Of a stretch of 64,000 nucleotides of DNA, positions 45,990 to 54,426 are shown one piece after another (position 1 is the stretch's first letter; each line of letters starts with the position of its first letter). The notes beneath the pieces are model-generated. The model had not been told where the DNA came from and did not search any database. It saw only the letters and a program-made list of their open reading frames with translations. The DNA is from JAWPMT01 sp965227935 (lineage in GTDB: Bacteria; Bacteroidota; Bacteroidia; Cytophagales; Cyclobacteriaceae). The translations under genes and the position numbers were made by a program. Where the stretch lies: positions 1,178,001-1,242,000 of the forward strand of contig CBDDGS010000055.1 in NCBI GenBank assembly GCA_965227935.1, read 5' to 3'.

Positions 45990-46760
45990 CTAATTCCTAC
46001 CCTCAATTTCATTTTCCAACAACATTATTAACTCTTTGATTTCAACCAAAATTTCATTGAAGTAATCACTCAAAATCATATTTTTTAGTGAGTAAGTGAT
46101 AATTGTTTGTTCGAACAAATCAAATTTCCATGAGGTTGGATCATTGATCCATTCCCATTCGTATGATTGAAACATGTTAGGTTGATCAAGCATCGGCAGT
46201 AGATCTCTATTGTATTTCGCAATCATCAATTTAGTATCCAGTTCATTAAGTTCTCTAGCAGTAAACTCATTGATTTCCAGCACATGACTGGTGATTTCTT
46301 GATAATAGTGATAGAGTTTTATGATTTTGATTTTCAGAGTCTCATTTCTAATTAGATCTAATTTGCCGGCATTAATCATTTCGACATAAGTAGAATTCTG
46401 AGTATTCAGTTGATTTGAAGAGAATAAAGCTATATCCAAGATCTCCCTGAAGTCATCAATACTTTCTTGTTTTTGATAAATCTTATGAATAAGATCACTG
46501 TATTGATTTGTTTCCTTTTGAGAATCCGCTAATTGATTTGAAAAGTATACAGAATCCAATTTCAAATCATAGTAGATTCTGTTCAAGTACTTCATTTCTT
46601 GAATTGATGCTTTGCTTTTTTCATTCCAGTTATTTACCTGTAGGGCCAATAAGATCCCTGTCATGACAAGCAAAATCTCTCCTATAGCGTAAAGCATGTA
46701 TTTACGAATCGAACCTGACTCAATCAAAGTGCGCCGTGTTTTCCTTAAGAAAGTAAGCAT
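45990..46760 (-). CDS. DUF6090 family membrane protein
   Basis: 256 residues. The N-terminus RKYMLYAIGEILLVMTGILLALQVNNWNEKSK is the characteristic DUF6090 pattern (given here as a family hallmark: YAIGEILLVxxGILLALQxNNWNE). A helical C-terminal region follows. Common in Bacteroidota, often in multiple copies; function unknown. Confidence 0.85.
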   Translation of the reverse strand: MLTFLRKTRRTLIESGSIRKYMLYAIGEILLVMTGILLALQVNNWNEKSKASIQEMKYLNRIYYDLKLDSVYFSNQLADSQKETNQYSDLIHKIYQKQESIDDFREILDIALFSSNQLNTQNSTYVEMINAGKLDLIRNETLKIKIIKLYHYYQEITSHVLEINEFTARELNELDTKLMIAKYNRDLLPMLDQPNMFQSYEWEWINDPTSWKFDLFEQTIITYSLKNMILSDYFNEILVEIKELIMLLENEIEGRN

Positions 46761-46871
46761 TTGATAAAAATAGGAAATCAGCCTATTAATGCTATCTCCG
46801 ATTTAATGCGATGCGGGATTCGTATGCCATAAAGGATGCGTCACGGGTCTACGCTTCGGATGCTGGCATCT

Positions 46872-47264
46872 AACGCTACAACTAAGGGGCGCCTGCCTGC
46901 GATCCGTCGCCAGAGGCTATGGCCGCCGGAGACCGGCATAGGCAGGTGCGCCACCTCCCGATCCCGATAGCTATCGGGATCGGGATGCTAACTAGCTTCA
47001 ATCTAGTACAACCTCGGGTAACCACACCTGCCCGCCGAAGCATTTCTTCAGCCACATTGAGCCTTCCGACTGTTCGAACTCCCTATTGTCGAGCTCGCGA
47101 AGGCGGGAAAGCAAGATGAGAACCACTGCGCTTTGTAGTTATTTATCGAGTTCGCACTAGCCCAGCTCGAAGCTCACCCAGCCAGGGGGCGCGGTCGTAC
47201 TCCTTGCTCTCTGCTAGAAGCAGGTTTGCGCGGGGGCGCCCAGCCATGACGTATAGTAATTGTT
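46872..47264 (-). repeat. attC-like repeat, longest variant
   Basis: 393 bp from AAC (TCTAACGCTACAACTAAGG) to GTT (GACGTATAGTAATTGTTATGC). All consensus blocks are present. Two extra hairpins lengthen it: the palindrome GATCCCGATAGCTATCGGGATC near 46960 (given in part) and a CCCGCCGAAG...CGAAGGCGGG stem at about 47030-47107. The core next to the M28 cassette (GTTATGC) is almost complementary to GTATAAC at 48929. Confidence 0.85.
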
Positions 47265-47326
47265 ATGCTTCGTTCTCAACCACACGATTTCAAACCCAAT
47301 AAGCAATTGAATTCAACTGCCAGCGC

Positions 47327-48847
47327 TTAAGGATTGGTTGGTCGCAGTTTGCTGTCAGGTTTCCAGGTGGGCGTTGTTGCGCCATCGGCTACCTTTTCAA
47401 CCAATCGATAATAAAATTCGTTGAACTTCGCCGCCGCACCCCAGTCAATCTTTTGTTGAAGATCATCTTTGGGTGTATGATACCCCTCACGATACCACTG
47501 ACGATAAATGCGCTCGCTCTCACTGCCGGGCTGAAAGCCAAATACAAAGTTGACCGCTGGAATACCGGCCTTAATGAAATTCCAGTGATCCGACCGCTTC
47601 AATAGATTACGTTCTGGTTCGGGGTCGTTTTGCACTTTAATCTGCAAACCCGCTGCCACTGACGTCGCGTCATCACCAAGTGAAGTTTCGTCAAGTGCGT
47701 GAACAGTGAGAATCTCCAACGGAAAAAGTGGCCGCAACTGATCCAGGTTAATATTTGCCACGATGTTTTCTTTGAGCACCGGAAGATGTTGAACCAAATA
47801 GCGCGAGCCCAGTAATCCCTTCTCCTCACCGGTGACCGCCGCAAAAATCAATGGCCTTCTATACCCTTTCCCATTTCGCCTCTCTGCTAATTGAATCATG
47901 AGCGCTACATACGCGGCATCATCCAACGTGCCATTATAAAGACTATCGCCATTAACTGGGGTACCGTAACCATAACCATCCAGGTGCGCGGTGAGCACAA
48001 TCGCCTCGTGAGCAAGATTAGGATCCGTGCCTGGTAAACGACCGATTATGTTTGGCGAATTTAAGTTTCGGTTCGCTGTTGCAAAACTTGCTTTGAAACG
48101 ATTGGGCACATCAAATGATGGCAGCGGTTTGCCCTGACTGCCCAAGTCAACAAGTTCTTTAGCATTCTGACCACTTCCTGCAATTACTTTCTCCAGGGCG
48201 TCCGCGTTGAGCCTAAAGTTCAGCAGGGAACTCGGTGAAGGAGCTGAACCGGCCAATGTAACTCTTCTGCTGTAGGCGAATGGCCATCGCGGTGGCTCAA
48301 CTGTAAATCCAGGATCAGCGATAATAATCGCCCCCAATGCGCCAGCGTTCGTAAGGAAGCGTAACCGGTCGGCATTACTTGGTAACTCTTTGCGACGAGA
48401 ACCGTGACAGATTACCAATCTATTTTTTACATCCTTGACGCTGACTGAGTCGCAATAACCACAGTATTTAATGGCCGCATCAACTGTTGCCGTGATGTTG
48501 TTTGGCGCTACATATATATCGTGCAAAAACCGAAGCGGCTGATCACCTACGTTGATGTTTGCTTGTGTGATTTTAATTTCCTCCATCGCCACATCCTGAA
48601 ACCACGTGCCATTGTCACCCAGCGGCTCAAGACCGGCAGCCTTGAACCGTTCTGCAACTAAGTTAGCGGCTCTGGCATAACCCGGTGAACCGGTATCGCG
48701 GCCTTCCATAGCATCATCGGATAAGTCAGTGGTTGTCTTCCACCATCCGTTGGTATCCTCATCGAGGCCGGATGAATTTTCACTTGATTTGGTGCAACCA
48801 ATGACGATAAGAAAAAGAGCGATGATCGATGGAATAAGTGAGCGCAT
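47327..48847 (-). CDS. M28 family metallopeptidase lipoprotein
   Basis: About 506 residues from the ATG at 48847. Lipobox FLIVIGC. A PA-like insert region (residues about 130-220) precedes the M28 catalytic core: zinc ligands in TAHLDGYG, NGTLDDAA, the Glu pair in TGEEKGLLGSR, a NINLDQ strand and YHTPKDD. It is probably an aminopeptidase of the envelope. Largest well-placed cassette gene; the cassette limits are GTT 47262 and AAC 48933. Confidence 0.9.
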   Translation of the reverse strand: MRSLIPSIIALFLIVIGCTKSSENSSGLDEDTNGWWKTTTDLSDDAMEGRDTGSPGYARAANLVAERFKAAGLEPLGDNGTWFQDVAMEEIKITQANINVGDQPLRFLHDIYVAPNNITATVDAAIKYCGYCDSVSVKDVKNRLVICHGSRRKELPSNADRLRFLTNAGALGAIIIADPGFTVEPPRWPFAYSRRVTLAGSAPSPSSLLNFRLNADALEKVIAGSGQNAKELVDLGSQGKPLPSFDVPNRFKASFATANRNLNSPNIIGRLPGTDPNLAHEAIVLTAHLDGYGYGTPVNGDSLYNGTLDDAAYVALMIQLAERRNGKGYRRPLIFAAVTGEEKGLLGSRYLVQHLPVLKENIVANINLDQLRPLFPLEILTVHALDETSLGDDATSVAAGLQIKVQNDPEPERNLLKRSDHWNFIKAGIPAVNFVFGFQPGSESERIYRQWYREGYHTPKDDLQQKIDWGAAAKFNEFYYRLVEKVADGATTPTWKPDSKLRPTNP

Positions 48848-48932
48848 GAGCAATTAGGTTTTACACTCAAAATAATGAAATCCCGTAAATATGTGATTTG
48901 AAACTCATCTCTGTGCGAATACAATTACGTAT

Positions 48933-49149
48933 AACGACCAGCTGGCACGAGTGCCCCCGGAGCTTGGCAGAAAGAACTAAGATAGCGGAGCAGGCACCAA
49001 CGGTACCTACGAAGCACTGTATTGAGAAGAGAAGATCCCGAAACACGAATGCTGCTAGGGAAGATGCAGTTTCAGAATGGGTAGCGGAGCGGTGAAGTTC
49101 AGATGAAAGTTATAGAATTATCTCAGGCACATTTGTGCTAGCAATTGTT
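48933..49149 (-). repeat. attC-like repeat, strongly diverged
   Basis: 217 bp from ACGTATAACGACCAGC to GGCACATTTGTGCTAGCAATTGTT. Only the ends resemble the consensus (GCACAT...TAGCGATTGTT). The inner part (GCTTGGCAGAAAGAAC and so on) is different. Length is normal, so the element has drifted or been swapped. Confidence 0.6.
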
Positions 49150-49158
49150 CTGTGCCTG

Positions 49159-49872
49159 TTACGGTCGTTTTTCTTCTGTCCGTATAAGTTCAAGATTGCG
49201 TTTTTCAAGTCCGCTTAAGAAGTCGTTTACGTTCGAGTGCTGAGGTCTATACCATTTCTGTTTTTGAAAGTATATATCCATTTTTCCACCTTTTTTGAAT
49301 TTGTAGCCATAGCGTGCGAAAATTTCATTTCGCATTATTTGCAGTTCGTCAGCAGACATCTTTCTTAGTTCAGATGTGTCAAGTTCTCTAGTCGATGCAT
49401 GGGAATATTCACCTGAATACATCTCATATGCTGTCCGGGTAAGTTTCCATCCAAGTTCATATTCACCTTCTTTTTCAGTTACTCCGCTCCATGGATCATA
49501 AATTTTTAAGCATTTCTTAGGTTCCCTATTTTCAGTGTAGAGGACAAATTCACCTGTATATTGGTCAGAAATAAATTGTCCCTTCTTATCGATCTTGACG
49601 TTGGATAAATTATCAAAAAGCAAAACCCAGTCCGTTGCGTCAGAGTCCCATGTTCCACTCTTTATTTGAGCGATTATCTCCTTTCCTGAATGAAATAATA
49701 TTAAAGTTGACTCACCTTCAGAGTCACCAAAATGGTAAGTTCCGTAGTATTCAGGTATGACCTTAGGAATCCAATTACTAACATTAGTTTCATCGATTGG
49801 ATCGTATCCAATATATTGACCAGATACGGCAAAAGTTGAAAGTATTAGGAGTAAAGAAAATATGTTCTTCAT
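49159..49872 (-). CDS. secreted YARHG-domain protein
   Basis: About 237 residues from the ATG at 49872; the frame extends through the repeat to 50046, which is not coding. Signal peptide FSLLLILSTFAVSG. Middle beta domain, then a C-terminal YARHG domain: LRKMSADELQIMRNEIFARYGYKF and QKQKWYRP. YARHG domains are extracellular in Bacteroidota and may bind peptidoglycan or polymers. Cassette gene; GTT core at 49147. Confidence 0.85.
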   Translation of the reverse strand: MKNIFSLLLILSTFAVSGQYIGYDPIDETNVSNWIPKVIPEYYGTYHFGDSEGESTLILFHSGKEIIAQIKSGTWDSDATDWVLLFDNLSNVKIDKKGQFISDQYTGEFVLYTENREPKKCLKIYDPWSGVTEKEGEYELGWKLTRTAYEMYSGEYSHASTRELDTSELRKMSADELQIMRNEIFARYGYKFKKGGKMDIYFQKQKWYRPQHSNVNDFLSGLEKRNLELIRTEEKRP

Positions 49873-49888
49873 TGCTCTTAAGGCATGT

Positions 49889-50222
49889 ATCGCCACAACT
49901 ATGTGGCGCCTGCCTGCCGGCAGGCAGGTGCGCCACCAGTTGCTAACTACCACCAATCTAGCGCAACCTTGGCTCACCACACCTGCCCGCCGGAGCTTTT
50001 CTTCCAAGTGGTGGCGACATTGATGGATCCCATTCACCTCTGCCAACTGGGCGAAGGCGGGATAGCAAGAAGAGAACCACTGCGCTTTGTACTTTATTTA
50101 TCGAATTGGCACTGCTTCGGCTCGAGGGTAACCCTAGCCAAGGATGCATGGTCTCCCGATAGCTATCGGGACTCCACCGCCTATTCCAGAAGCACGTTTG
50201 CACATGCCATATAGCGATTGTT
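49889..50222 (-). repeat. attC-like repeat, long variant
   Basis: 334 bp. Starts TATCGCCACAACTATGTGGCG (core AAC mutated to ATC), contains a perfect 20-bp palindrome CCTGCCTGCCGGCAGGCAGG, the blocks CACCAATCTAGCGCAACCTTGG and AGAACCACTGCG, a CCCGCCGGAGC...GCGAAGGCGGG hairpin, CCCGATAGCTATCGGG, and ends CATATAGCGATTGTT. The inner stem CCTTGG (49967) pairs with CCAAGG (50138). Confidence 0.88.
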
Positions 50223-50649
50223 ACCAGCTGGCCCCTAGCCGGTCAATAAGTTCGGCTGGCTGGATAATCTCCGTGTTTTCGTAGGACTTGAGAATAAGCA
50301 GGTCCTCGTCTCCTGTTACTAAGAAGTTAGCCTGTGATTCGGAAGCAAGGCCGAGAATGAAATTGTCCTTTGGATCTCTACAAACATCCGGAACGCTCGA
50401 AACGGTGAATGATTCTCCAATCGTTTCTAGCAAGTCGATCAAATCTTCGACATCTTCAGTCCTAAAGTATTTCAAGAGCTTGGGTCGAGCAGTGACCTCT
50501 TTGATTTCTTCAATCAATTGGTCTGAAAGTATGATTTGAATCTCCTTTTCGATTATCAAGTCTGTCAGCCCGGAAAGGCGACGCCCAATTAGATAGCTAA
50601 TCCATATGTTAGTGTCGAAAATGACCTTAGTTCCCCTTTCGGCGGTCAT
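50221..50649 (-). CDS. PIN-domain toxin
   Basis: 142 residues. KVIFDTNIWISYL (first acidic residue), ELTxx-like middle, PKDNFILGLASESQANFLVTGDEDLL (the DxxD/GDxDL acidic cluster): the putative PIN toxin family. PIN toxins cleave RNA with bound metal. Its stop codon TAA is the TAAC of the cassette core itself. The start overlaps the antitoxin gene by 23 bp. Second gene of a toxin-antitoxin cassette. Confidence 0.87.
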   Translation of the reverse strand: MTAERGTKVIFDTNIWISYLIGRRLSGLTDLIIEKEIQIILSDQLIEEIKEVTARPKLLKYFRTEDVEDLIDLLETIGESFTVSSVPDVCRDPKDNFILGLASESQANFLVTGDEDLLILKSYENTEIIQPAELIDRLGASW

Positions 50650-50854
50650 AGATCTTTTGTCTTACGGCCTCAGTTTCCTTTGTAATATCGTCCAGGGTCA
50701 ATTCGTCAGTTTTGAAGGCTTTCAAAAGTCTTTTCAATCTCATTCCGATCTCTTCTTTTTCTAGTTCATCGGTCAAACGAATCTTGTCATCCTTTGGCAG
50801 TTGTCGTACCAAGGCTAGAATCTGATCAAAAGACAATTTCATTTCCATACTCAT
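50627..50854 (-). CDS. antitoxin partner of the PIN toxin
   Basis: 75 residues, first in the cassette, 53 bp after the AAC core. Charged and helical (LVRQLPKDDKIRLTDELEKEE ... LTLDDITKETEAVRQKIYDRR). Typical of small Bacteroidota antitoxins upstream of PIN genes. No DNA-binding motif assigned. Confidence 0.78.
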   Translation of the reverse strand: MSMEMKLSFDQILALVRQLPKDDKIRLTDELEKEEIGMRLKRLLKAFKTDELTLDDITKETEAVRQKIYDRRKGN

Positions 50855-50907
50855 AGAATAAAGTTACGAAAAGACGAGGACAACAGTTCAGAGAGGGGCT
50901 TGCAGGT

Positions 50908-51119
50908 AACGCTGCAACTATGCGCCACCAGTAGCTAACTACCACCAATCTAGTGCAACCTTGGCTCACCACCAAAGCATGGGGAGAACCACTGTGTATT
51001 CCAGTTATTTATCGGGTTAGCATTTCCTATGCTCCTGCGCACTGCGCCGCCGAGGGTGCATGGTCCCACTCAAAAACAGTTGCTAGAAGCACCTTCGCAC
51101 ATGCCATATAGCGATTGTT
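50908..51119 (-). repeat. attC-like repeat
   Basis: 212 bp, AAC (GCAGGTAACGCTGCAACTATG) to GTT (CATATAGCGATTGTTGGC). Blocks GCCACCAGTAGCTAACTACC, CACCAATCTAGTGCAACCTTGG, GGGAGAACCACTGTGTATTCC and GTTGCTAGAAGCACC. Inner stem CCTTGG / CCGAGG allows one T-G pair. GTTGGCATCA at 51117 is perfectly complementary to TGATGCCAAC at 51701. Confidence 0.92.
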
Positions 51120-51129
51120 GGCATCAGTA

Positions 51130-51669
51130 CTATTCTTCAATTAGCTTGTTCAGCCGTGGTTGCAGGATCCAATACCCAATTATTGAAAACCAGATTAAGA
51201 AGAATTCACCTGAATAGTCGCCGAATTTTGCCATCCGTCCGAGTTCGACCGACTTCATGGTTTTAGCAGCAAACCTTACACCCCAAAATATTATTACCAT
51301 TGAAAGTAGATGCAAAGGGATAATTATTGCAGCAATTGCACCAGGGTTCATGTTCTCTTGTTCGATCATACCACCTGTAAAAGACAGTCCCATCCATGCC
51401 ATGATGGCTATCAAATAGATAACTGGAATCGCAAAAAGAAACTGGAATCTTCTAGAGTTAAGCGTTACCCCGTCTGGTAGTTTAGAGTTAAGGTTGGTTG
51501 AGATCGCCCATATCCAGCCAAATGTTCCAACGGCGAAAAGAACCATCAGAATAGGAAAGACTTGGATCATTAATGCTGGGTTCGAAAAAGTAAAAATGTT
51601 AAGCAAAATTGGCAGTCCCCATGTTAAACCGAAAAGTTGCCAGTGCTTGAGTTTGAGTAAAAATTTCAT
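51130..51669 (-). CDS. four-helix membrane protein of unknown function
   Basis: 179 residues. Helices at about 12-30, 36-54, 77-96 and 108-128, last part with one more hydrophobic stretch (FFLIWFSIIGYWIL). No family recognised. Complete single-gene cassette: GTTGGCATCA (51117-51126) and TGATGCCAAC (51701-51710) frame it with perfect complementarity over ten bases. Confidence 0.65.
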   Translation of the reverse strand: MKFLLKLKHWQLFGLTWGLPILLNIFTFSNPALMIQVFPILMVLFAVGTFGWIWAISTNLNSKLPDGVTLNSRRFQFLFAIPVIYLIAIMAWMGLSFTGGMIEQENMNPGAIAAIIIPLHLLSMVIIFWGVRFAAKTMKSVELGRMAKFGDYSGEFFLIWFSIIGYWILQPRLNKLIEE

Positions 51670-51707
51670 AGTGCCGTTTAAGTGTTTTGGTTCGGCGTAT
51701 TGATGCC

Positions 51708-51936
51708 AACGCTATAACTAAAGGGCGTCCGCCCCCAGTTCAAGTAGGCACAAAATAGTGCAACCTTGGCTCACCACCAAAGCATGGGGAGAACCACTGC
51801 GTATTCCAGTTATTTATCGGGTTAGCATTTCCTATGCTCCTGGGCACTGCGCCGCCGAGGGTGCATGGTCTCCCGATAGCTATCGGGACTCCACTGCCTC
51901 AGCCAGAACCACGTTCGCACATGCCATATAGCGATT
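51708..51936 (-). repeat. attC-like repeat interrupted by an IS110 element
   Basis: AACGCTATAACTAAAGGGCG to CATATAGCGATT; the closing GTT is at 53249-53251 on the other side of the insertion. 232 bp without the element. Contains CACAAAATAGTGCAACCTTGG, GGGAGAACCACTGCG and the palindrome CCCGATAGCTATCGGG. Confidence 0.9.
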
Positions 51937-51944
51937 TCTACGCC

Positions 51945-52946
51945 CTAAGCAAGAGAGTGAGCATAAGTTTTTTCATATTCCCGTCCATCTCTCACGCAGG
52001 CAAAGACACGCTGGATGATTTTATTCCTGACAGCATTTAAGACGGACATTTTGTTCTTCCCCTCCGCGACCTTTCTGCGATAAAAGTCCCTCAGTTCTCC
52101 CTCTCGCGACACACTCGACATCGCAGACATGTGCAGCAACTTCTTCAGCGATTGGTTGCTCAGTGAACTTACCCGGTGACGACCTTTGATACTGCTCCCC
52201 GAACTATGCTCGAAGGGAACAACGCCAGCATAACAGGCATACTTCTTCGGGTTGGTGAAGGACCTGAACTCATTGGATGTCACCAGTATCTCACAAGCCA
52301 GCACCGGGCCGACACTTGCAACAGATGTGACGAGTTCAAAAAGCCGCCTCAAGATGTTGTCTCTCTCGATAACGACTTTGATTGCCGAGTCGACTTGCTT
52401 TATCTGTTGATCCAGTTTGTTGATAGCCGGTAAGCTTAGCAACTCCAGCTCCTTCTGTAGTTTATTACCAAGACGTCCCTGACCTTCATTGACCGGAACC
52501 TTTAACTGATTCTTCGCCAGAATGAGTCGCCGCCGCATAGCAGTTAGATGACGGATCTCCGTAATGACTTCCCTCTCAGGCTCCCAAAGCCGCATTTTGT
52601 CCTGATATCGAAACGCATACTCACAGATCCGCTCTGCGTCCAGACGGTCATTCTTACCTCTGGTCAATCCCATCGACCGCTTGATCTGCATCGGGTTTTC
52701 CAACCACAGAGCAAAGCCACAATCATGTAAATAGTCCAGCGCTACCAGGTTGTAAACACCCGTGTGCTCGAGGCAAATAAGGCATTTGGACTGCTCAATA
52801 CCCTCCTCATGAAGTCGCCTGGAAAAACTGCGTAAACCTGTTGGTGTATTGTCAATACAGATATGAAAGTGAACGCTTCGCCAATCTCTTACTACGATGT
52901 CCAATACGCTCTTGCTGACATCAATTCCGATGAAAAACTCATACAT
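51945..52946 (-). CDS. IS110 family transposase, copy 1
   Basis: About 333 residues from the ATG at 52946 (MYEFFIGIDVSKS). N-terminal DEDD RuvC-like domain (IGIDVSKSVLD, CLEHTGVYN, KNDRLDAERI) and C-terminal Transposase_20 domain with the serine (SVASVGPVLACEIL, then FRSFTNPKKYACYAGVVPFEHSSGSS in pieces). It acts with a bridge RNA to join element ends to target. One residue (Ala for Val in LSLPAINKL) differs from copy 2. Confidence 0.95.
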   Translation of the reverse strand: MYEFFIGIDVSKSVLDIVVRDWRSVHFHICIDNTPTGLRSFSRRLHEEGIEQSKCLICLEHTGVYNLVALDYLHDCGFALWLENPMQIKRSMGLTRGKNDRLDAERICEYAFRYQDKMRLWEPEREVITEIRHLTAMRRRLILAKNQLKVPVNEGQGRLGNKLQKELELLSLPAINKLDQQIKQVDSAIKVVIERDNILRRLFELVTSVASVGPVLACEILVTSNEFRSFTNPKKYACYAGVVPFEHSSGSSIKGRHRVSSLSNQSLKKLLHMSAMSSVSREGELRDFYRRKVAEGKNKMSVLNAVRNKIIQRVFACVRDGREYEKTYAHSLA

Positions 52947-52989
52947 TGCTCTACATTTTATTGTTTGGAATGGATGGTTTGAGCTGGAG

Positions 52990-53130
52990 ATCAATACCTT
53001 GATAACGGGACTTGATACCCAAATTTCTACCTGATACCTGGCTCAAAGTACTGAGCAGGGATTGAATCACTATATAGGTCCTTATCCTATGTTGTTAGTT
53101 AAATCACCCTGCCCAGATCCATTCTTGAAA
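52990..53130 (-). ncRNA. candidate IS110 bridge RNA, copy 1
   Basis: In the 300 bp upstream of the transposase the minus strand can fold: GCAGGG and CCCTGC (53055-53060 with 53107-53112) plus three more pairs close an internal loop whose top is the hairpin ATAGG...CCTAT (53074-53078 with 53086-53090). One loop strand (53064-53073) reads GAATCACTAT, the other (53091-53101) GTTGTTAGTTA. AATCACTATA equals the attC side of the target and TTGTTAG the core side. Further on, ATTTCTAC (53023-53030) equals the element's own end (51934-51941). This is the loop layout of IS110 bridge RNAs with target and donor guides. Confidence 0.75.
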
Positions 53131-53266
53131 TGGGTGAAGATATCCACACTATTCACAACTTATAAGTCTCCCCCTGGAACCCCCTCAATCATCTATAGTA
53201 GTAATAGCGATATCTTGAAATAATACTATGGGGTTAATCTAAAGGATTGTTGTACAGCGTATTTTC

Positions 53267-54190
53267 TCAAAGGTCCTCTTCAGAAAGGCTTATGAGTTTT
53301 GGGAATTGCTTTCGGATCTCACTTTGCTGCTCGGGCGTTAAGCTTTCATAGCTATCCTCGTACAATTCTCTTGATTTTGAGTCATAGAATCTCTCGTAAG
53401 CAAGGTTTACGTCGTCCAGGAGTTGAGTATAAAGCTCAAAGCTGGCATTCCTTTCGACATTAATCTTGATCAAGCCACTTAATTCGTTTTTTCTTATGAA
53501 TTCTAAGACCATTTCAGAGACTTGCTGTGGATCGTGACTCACATCATCAATAAGCAAGTCATCATCCTTTGTCAGTTTGAGTTCTAAGGTGACTTTTGGT
53601 ACATCATTGAAGCCACCAGTTGGTGGTGGAAGTAGTCTTAGGGCTCTGCTATCACCCTGTACTTTTATTAGGTTGCTGAGAGCGAGCGTTCCAATGGTAC
53701 TGTATAGCGGGTGATCAAAGTCCTCTTCATCGAACATATTCAAAATGTCATTGGCGATGCTTTCTACAGACACGTCCCCGCTCTGAGCGAGAGCATCAAA
53801 AATCGTGATAAAGCCGGATAGTTTAGAATTGTAGAAATCAGTCGAATCGAAGCTAATGTAAGAACTGTCTACACAGTTTAATCCTGAGGGTAGCAACTGA
53901 ATACTTTCCAAGGAAGCTATCAAATCTTCGGAGGGCTCGAACGGTAGGCCGTTACTATCCCGGATTTGGGTCAGCATTGAAATGAAGCTGGACCCCGATA
54001 TGTCAGGAAGCACTTTGTAGTTCACCAGAGCACTGTTGGCGGAATCGATGCTCTTGGAAACATCAACTCCATATTCTTCATATTGTCTGATGAAGCAGTT
54101 CATAATTTCGTCTTCGACGGAATACTCCACTTCTGGTTGACAGGACAAAAGCAGCAGGGAGAGATTCGAAAGTATGATAATCGTTCTCAT
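53267..54190 (-). CDS. lipoprotein of unknown function
   Basis: 307 residues. Lipobox SLLLLSC. Mature part acidic and helical with YGVDVSKSIDSANSALVNYK near the start and KITLELKLTKDDDLLIDD-type strands later (VTLELKLTKDDDLL). No family recognised. Complete cassette: GTTGTACAGC (53249) and GCTGTACAAC (54201) are perfect complements. Its attC is followed by cassette D. Confidence 0.6.
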   Translation of the reverse strand: MRTIIILSNLSLLLLSCQPEVEYSVEDEIMNCFIRQYEEYGVDVSKSIDSANSALVNYKVLPDISGSSFISMLTQIRDSNGLPFEPSEDLIASLESIQLLPSGLNCVDSSYISFDSTDFYNSKLSGFITIFDALAQSGDVSVESIANDILNMFDEEDFDHPLYSTIGTLALSNLIKVQGDSRALRLLPPPTGGFNDVPKVTLELKLTKDDDLLIDDVSHDPQQVSEMVLEFIRKNELSGLIKINVERNASFELYTQLLDDVNLAYERFYDSKSRELYEDSYESLTPEQQSEIRKQFPKLISLSEEDL

Positions 54191-54207
54191 GAAGTCATAT
54201 GCTGTAC

Positions 54208-54426
54208 AACGCTACAACTAAAGGGCGTCCGCCCCCAGTTCAAGTAACCACAAAATAGCGCAACCTTGGCTTACCACCAAAGCAAGATGAGAACCATTGC
54301 GCTTTGTAGTTATTTATCAGGTTCGCACTACCTCTGCTCCAAGGCAATTACCAGCCAAGGGGGCGCGGGCGTATCCCACCGCCAGCTGCCGATACGCAGT
54401 TTCGCGGATGACCTTTAGTGATTGTT
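54208..54426 (-). repeat. attC-like repeat
   Basis: 219 bp, TACAACGCTACAACTAAAGG to TAGTGATTGTTATC. The inner arms GCGCAACCTTGGCT (54258-54271) and AGCCAAGGGGGCGC (54353-54366) are near-perfect complements 81 bp apart. Also carries ACCACAAAATAGCGCAACC and GAGAACCATTGCG. Confidence 0.92.

Larger units (their letters stand above)
51937..53248 (-). mobile_element. IS110-family insertion sequence, copy 1
   Basis: 1312 bp, same length as copy 2 at 56036-57347. Left junction GCGATT/TCTACGCC, right junction AAAGGATT/GTTG: the flanking GATT is present at both sides, as target or shared core. Carries one transposase gene and about 300 bp of conserved non-coding DNA upstream of it. Inserted exactly between ATT and GTT of an attC-like core. 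No terminal inverted repeats obvious, as in the IS110 group. Confidence 0.93.

Noticed and set aside
49873..50046. Upstream extension of the YARHG gene through the repeat
   Set aside because: The extension translates repeat DNA (the same peptide pieces appear in front of the gene at 54415), and a signal peptide begins at the downstream ATG 49872.
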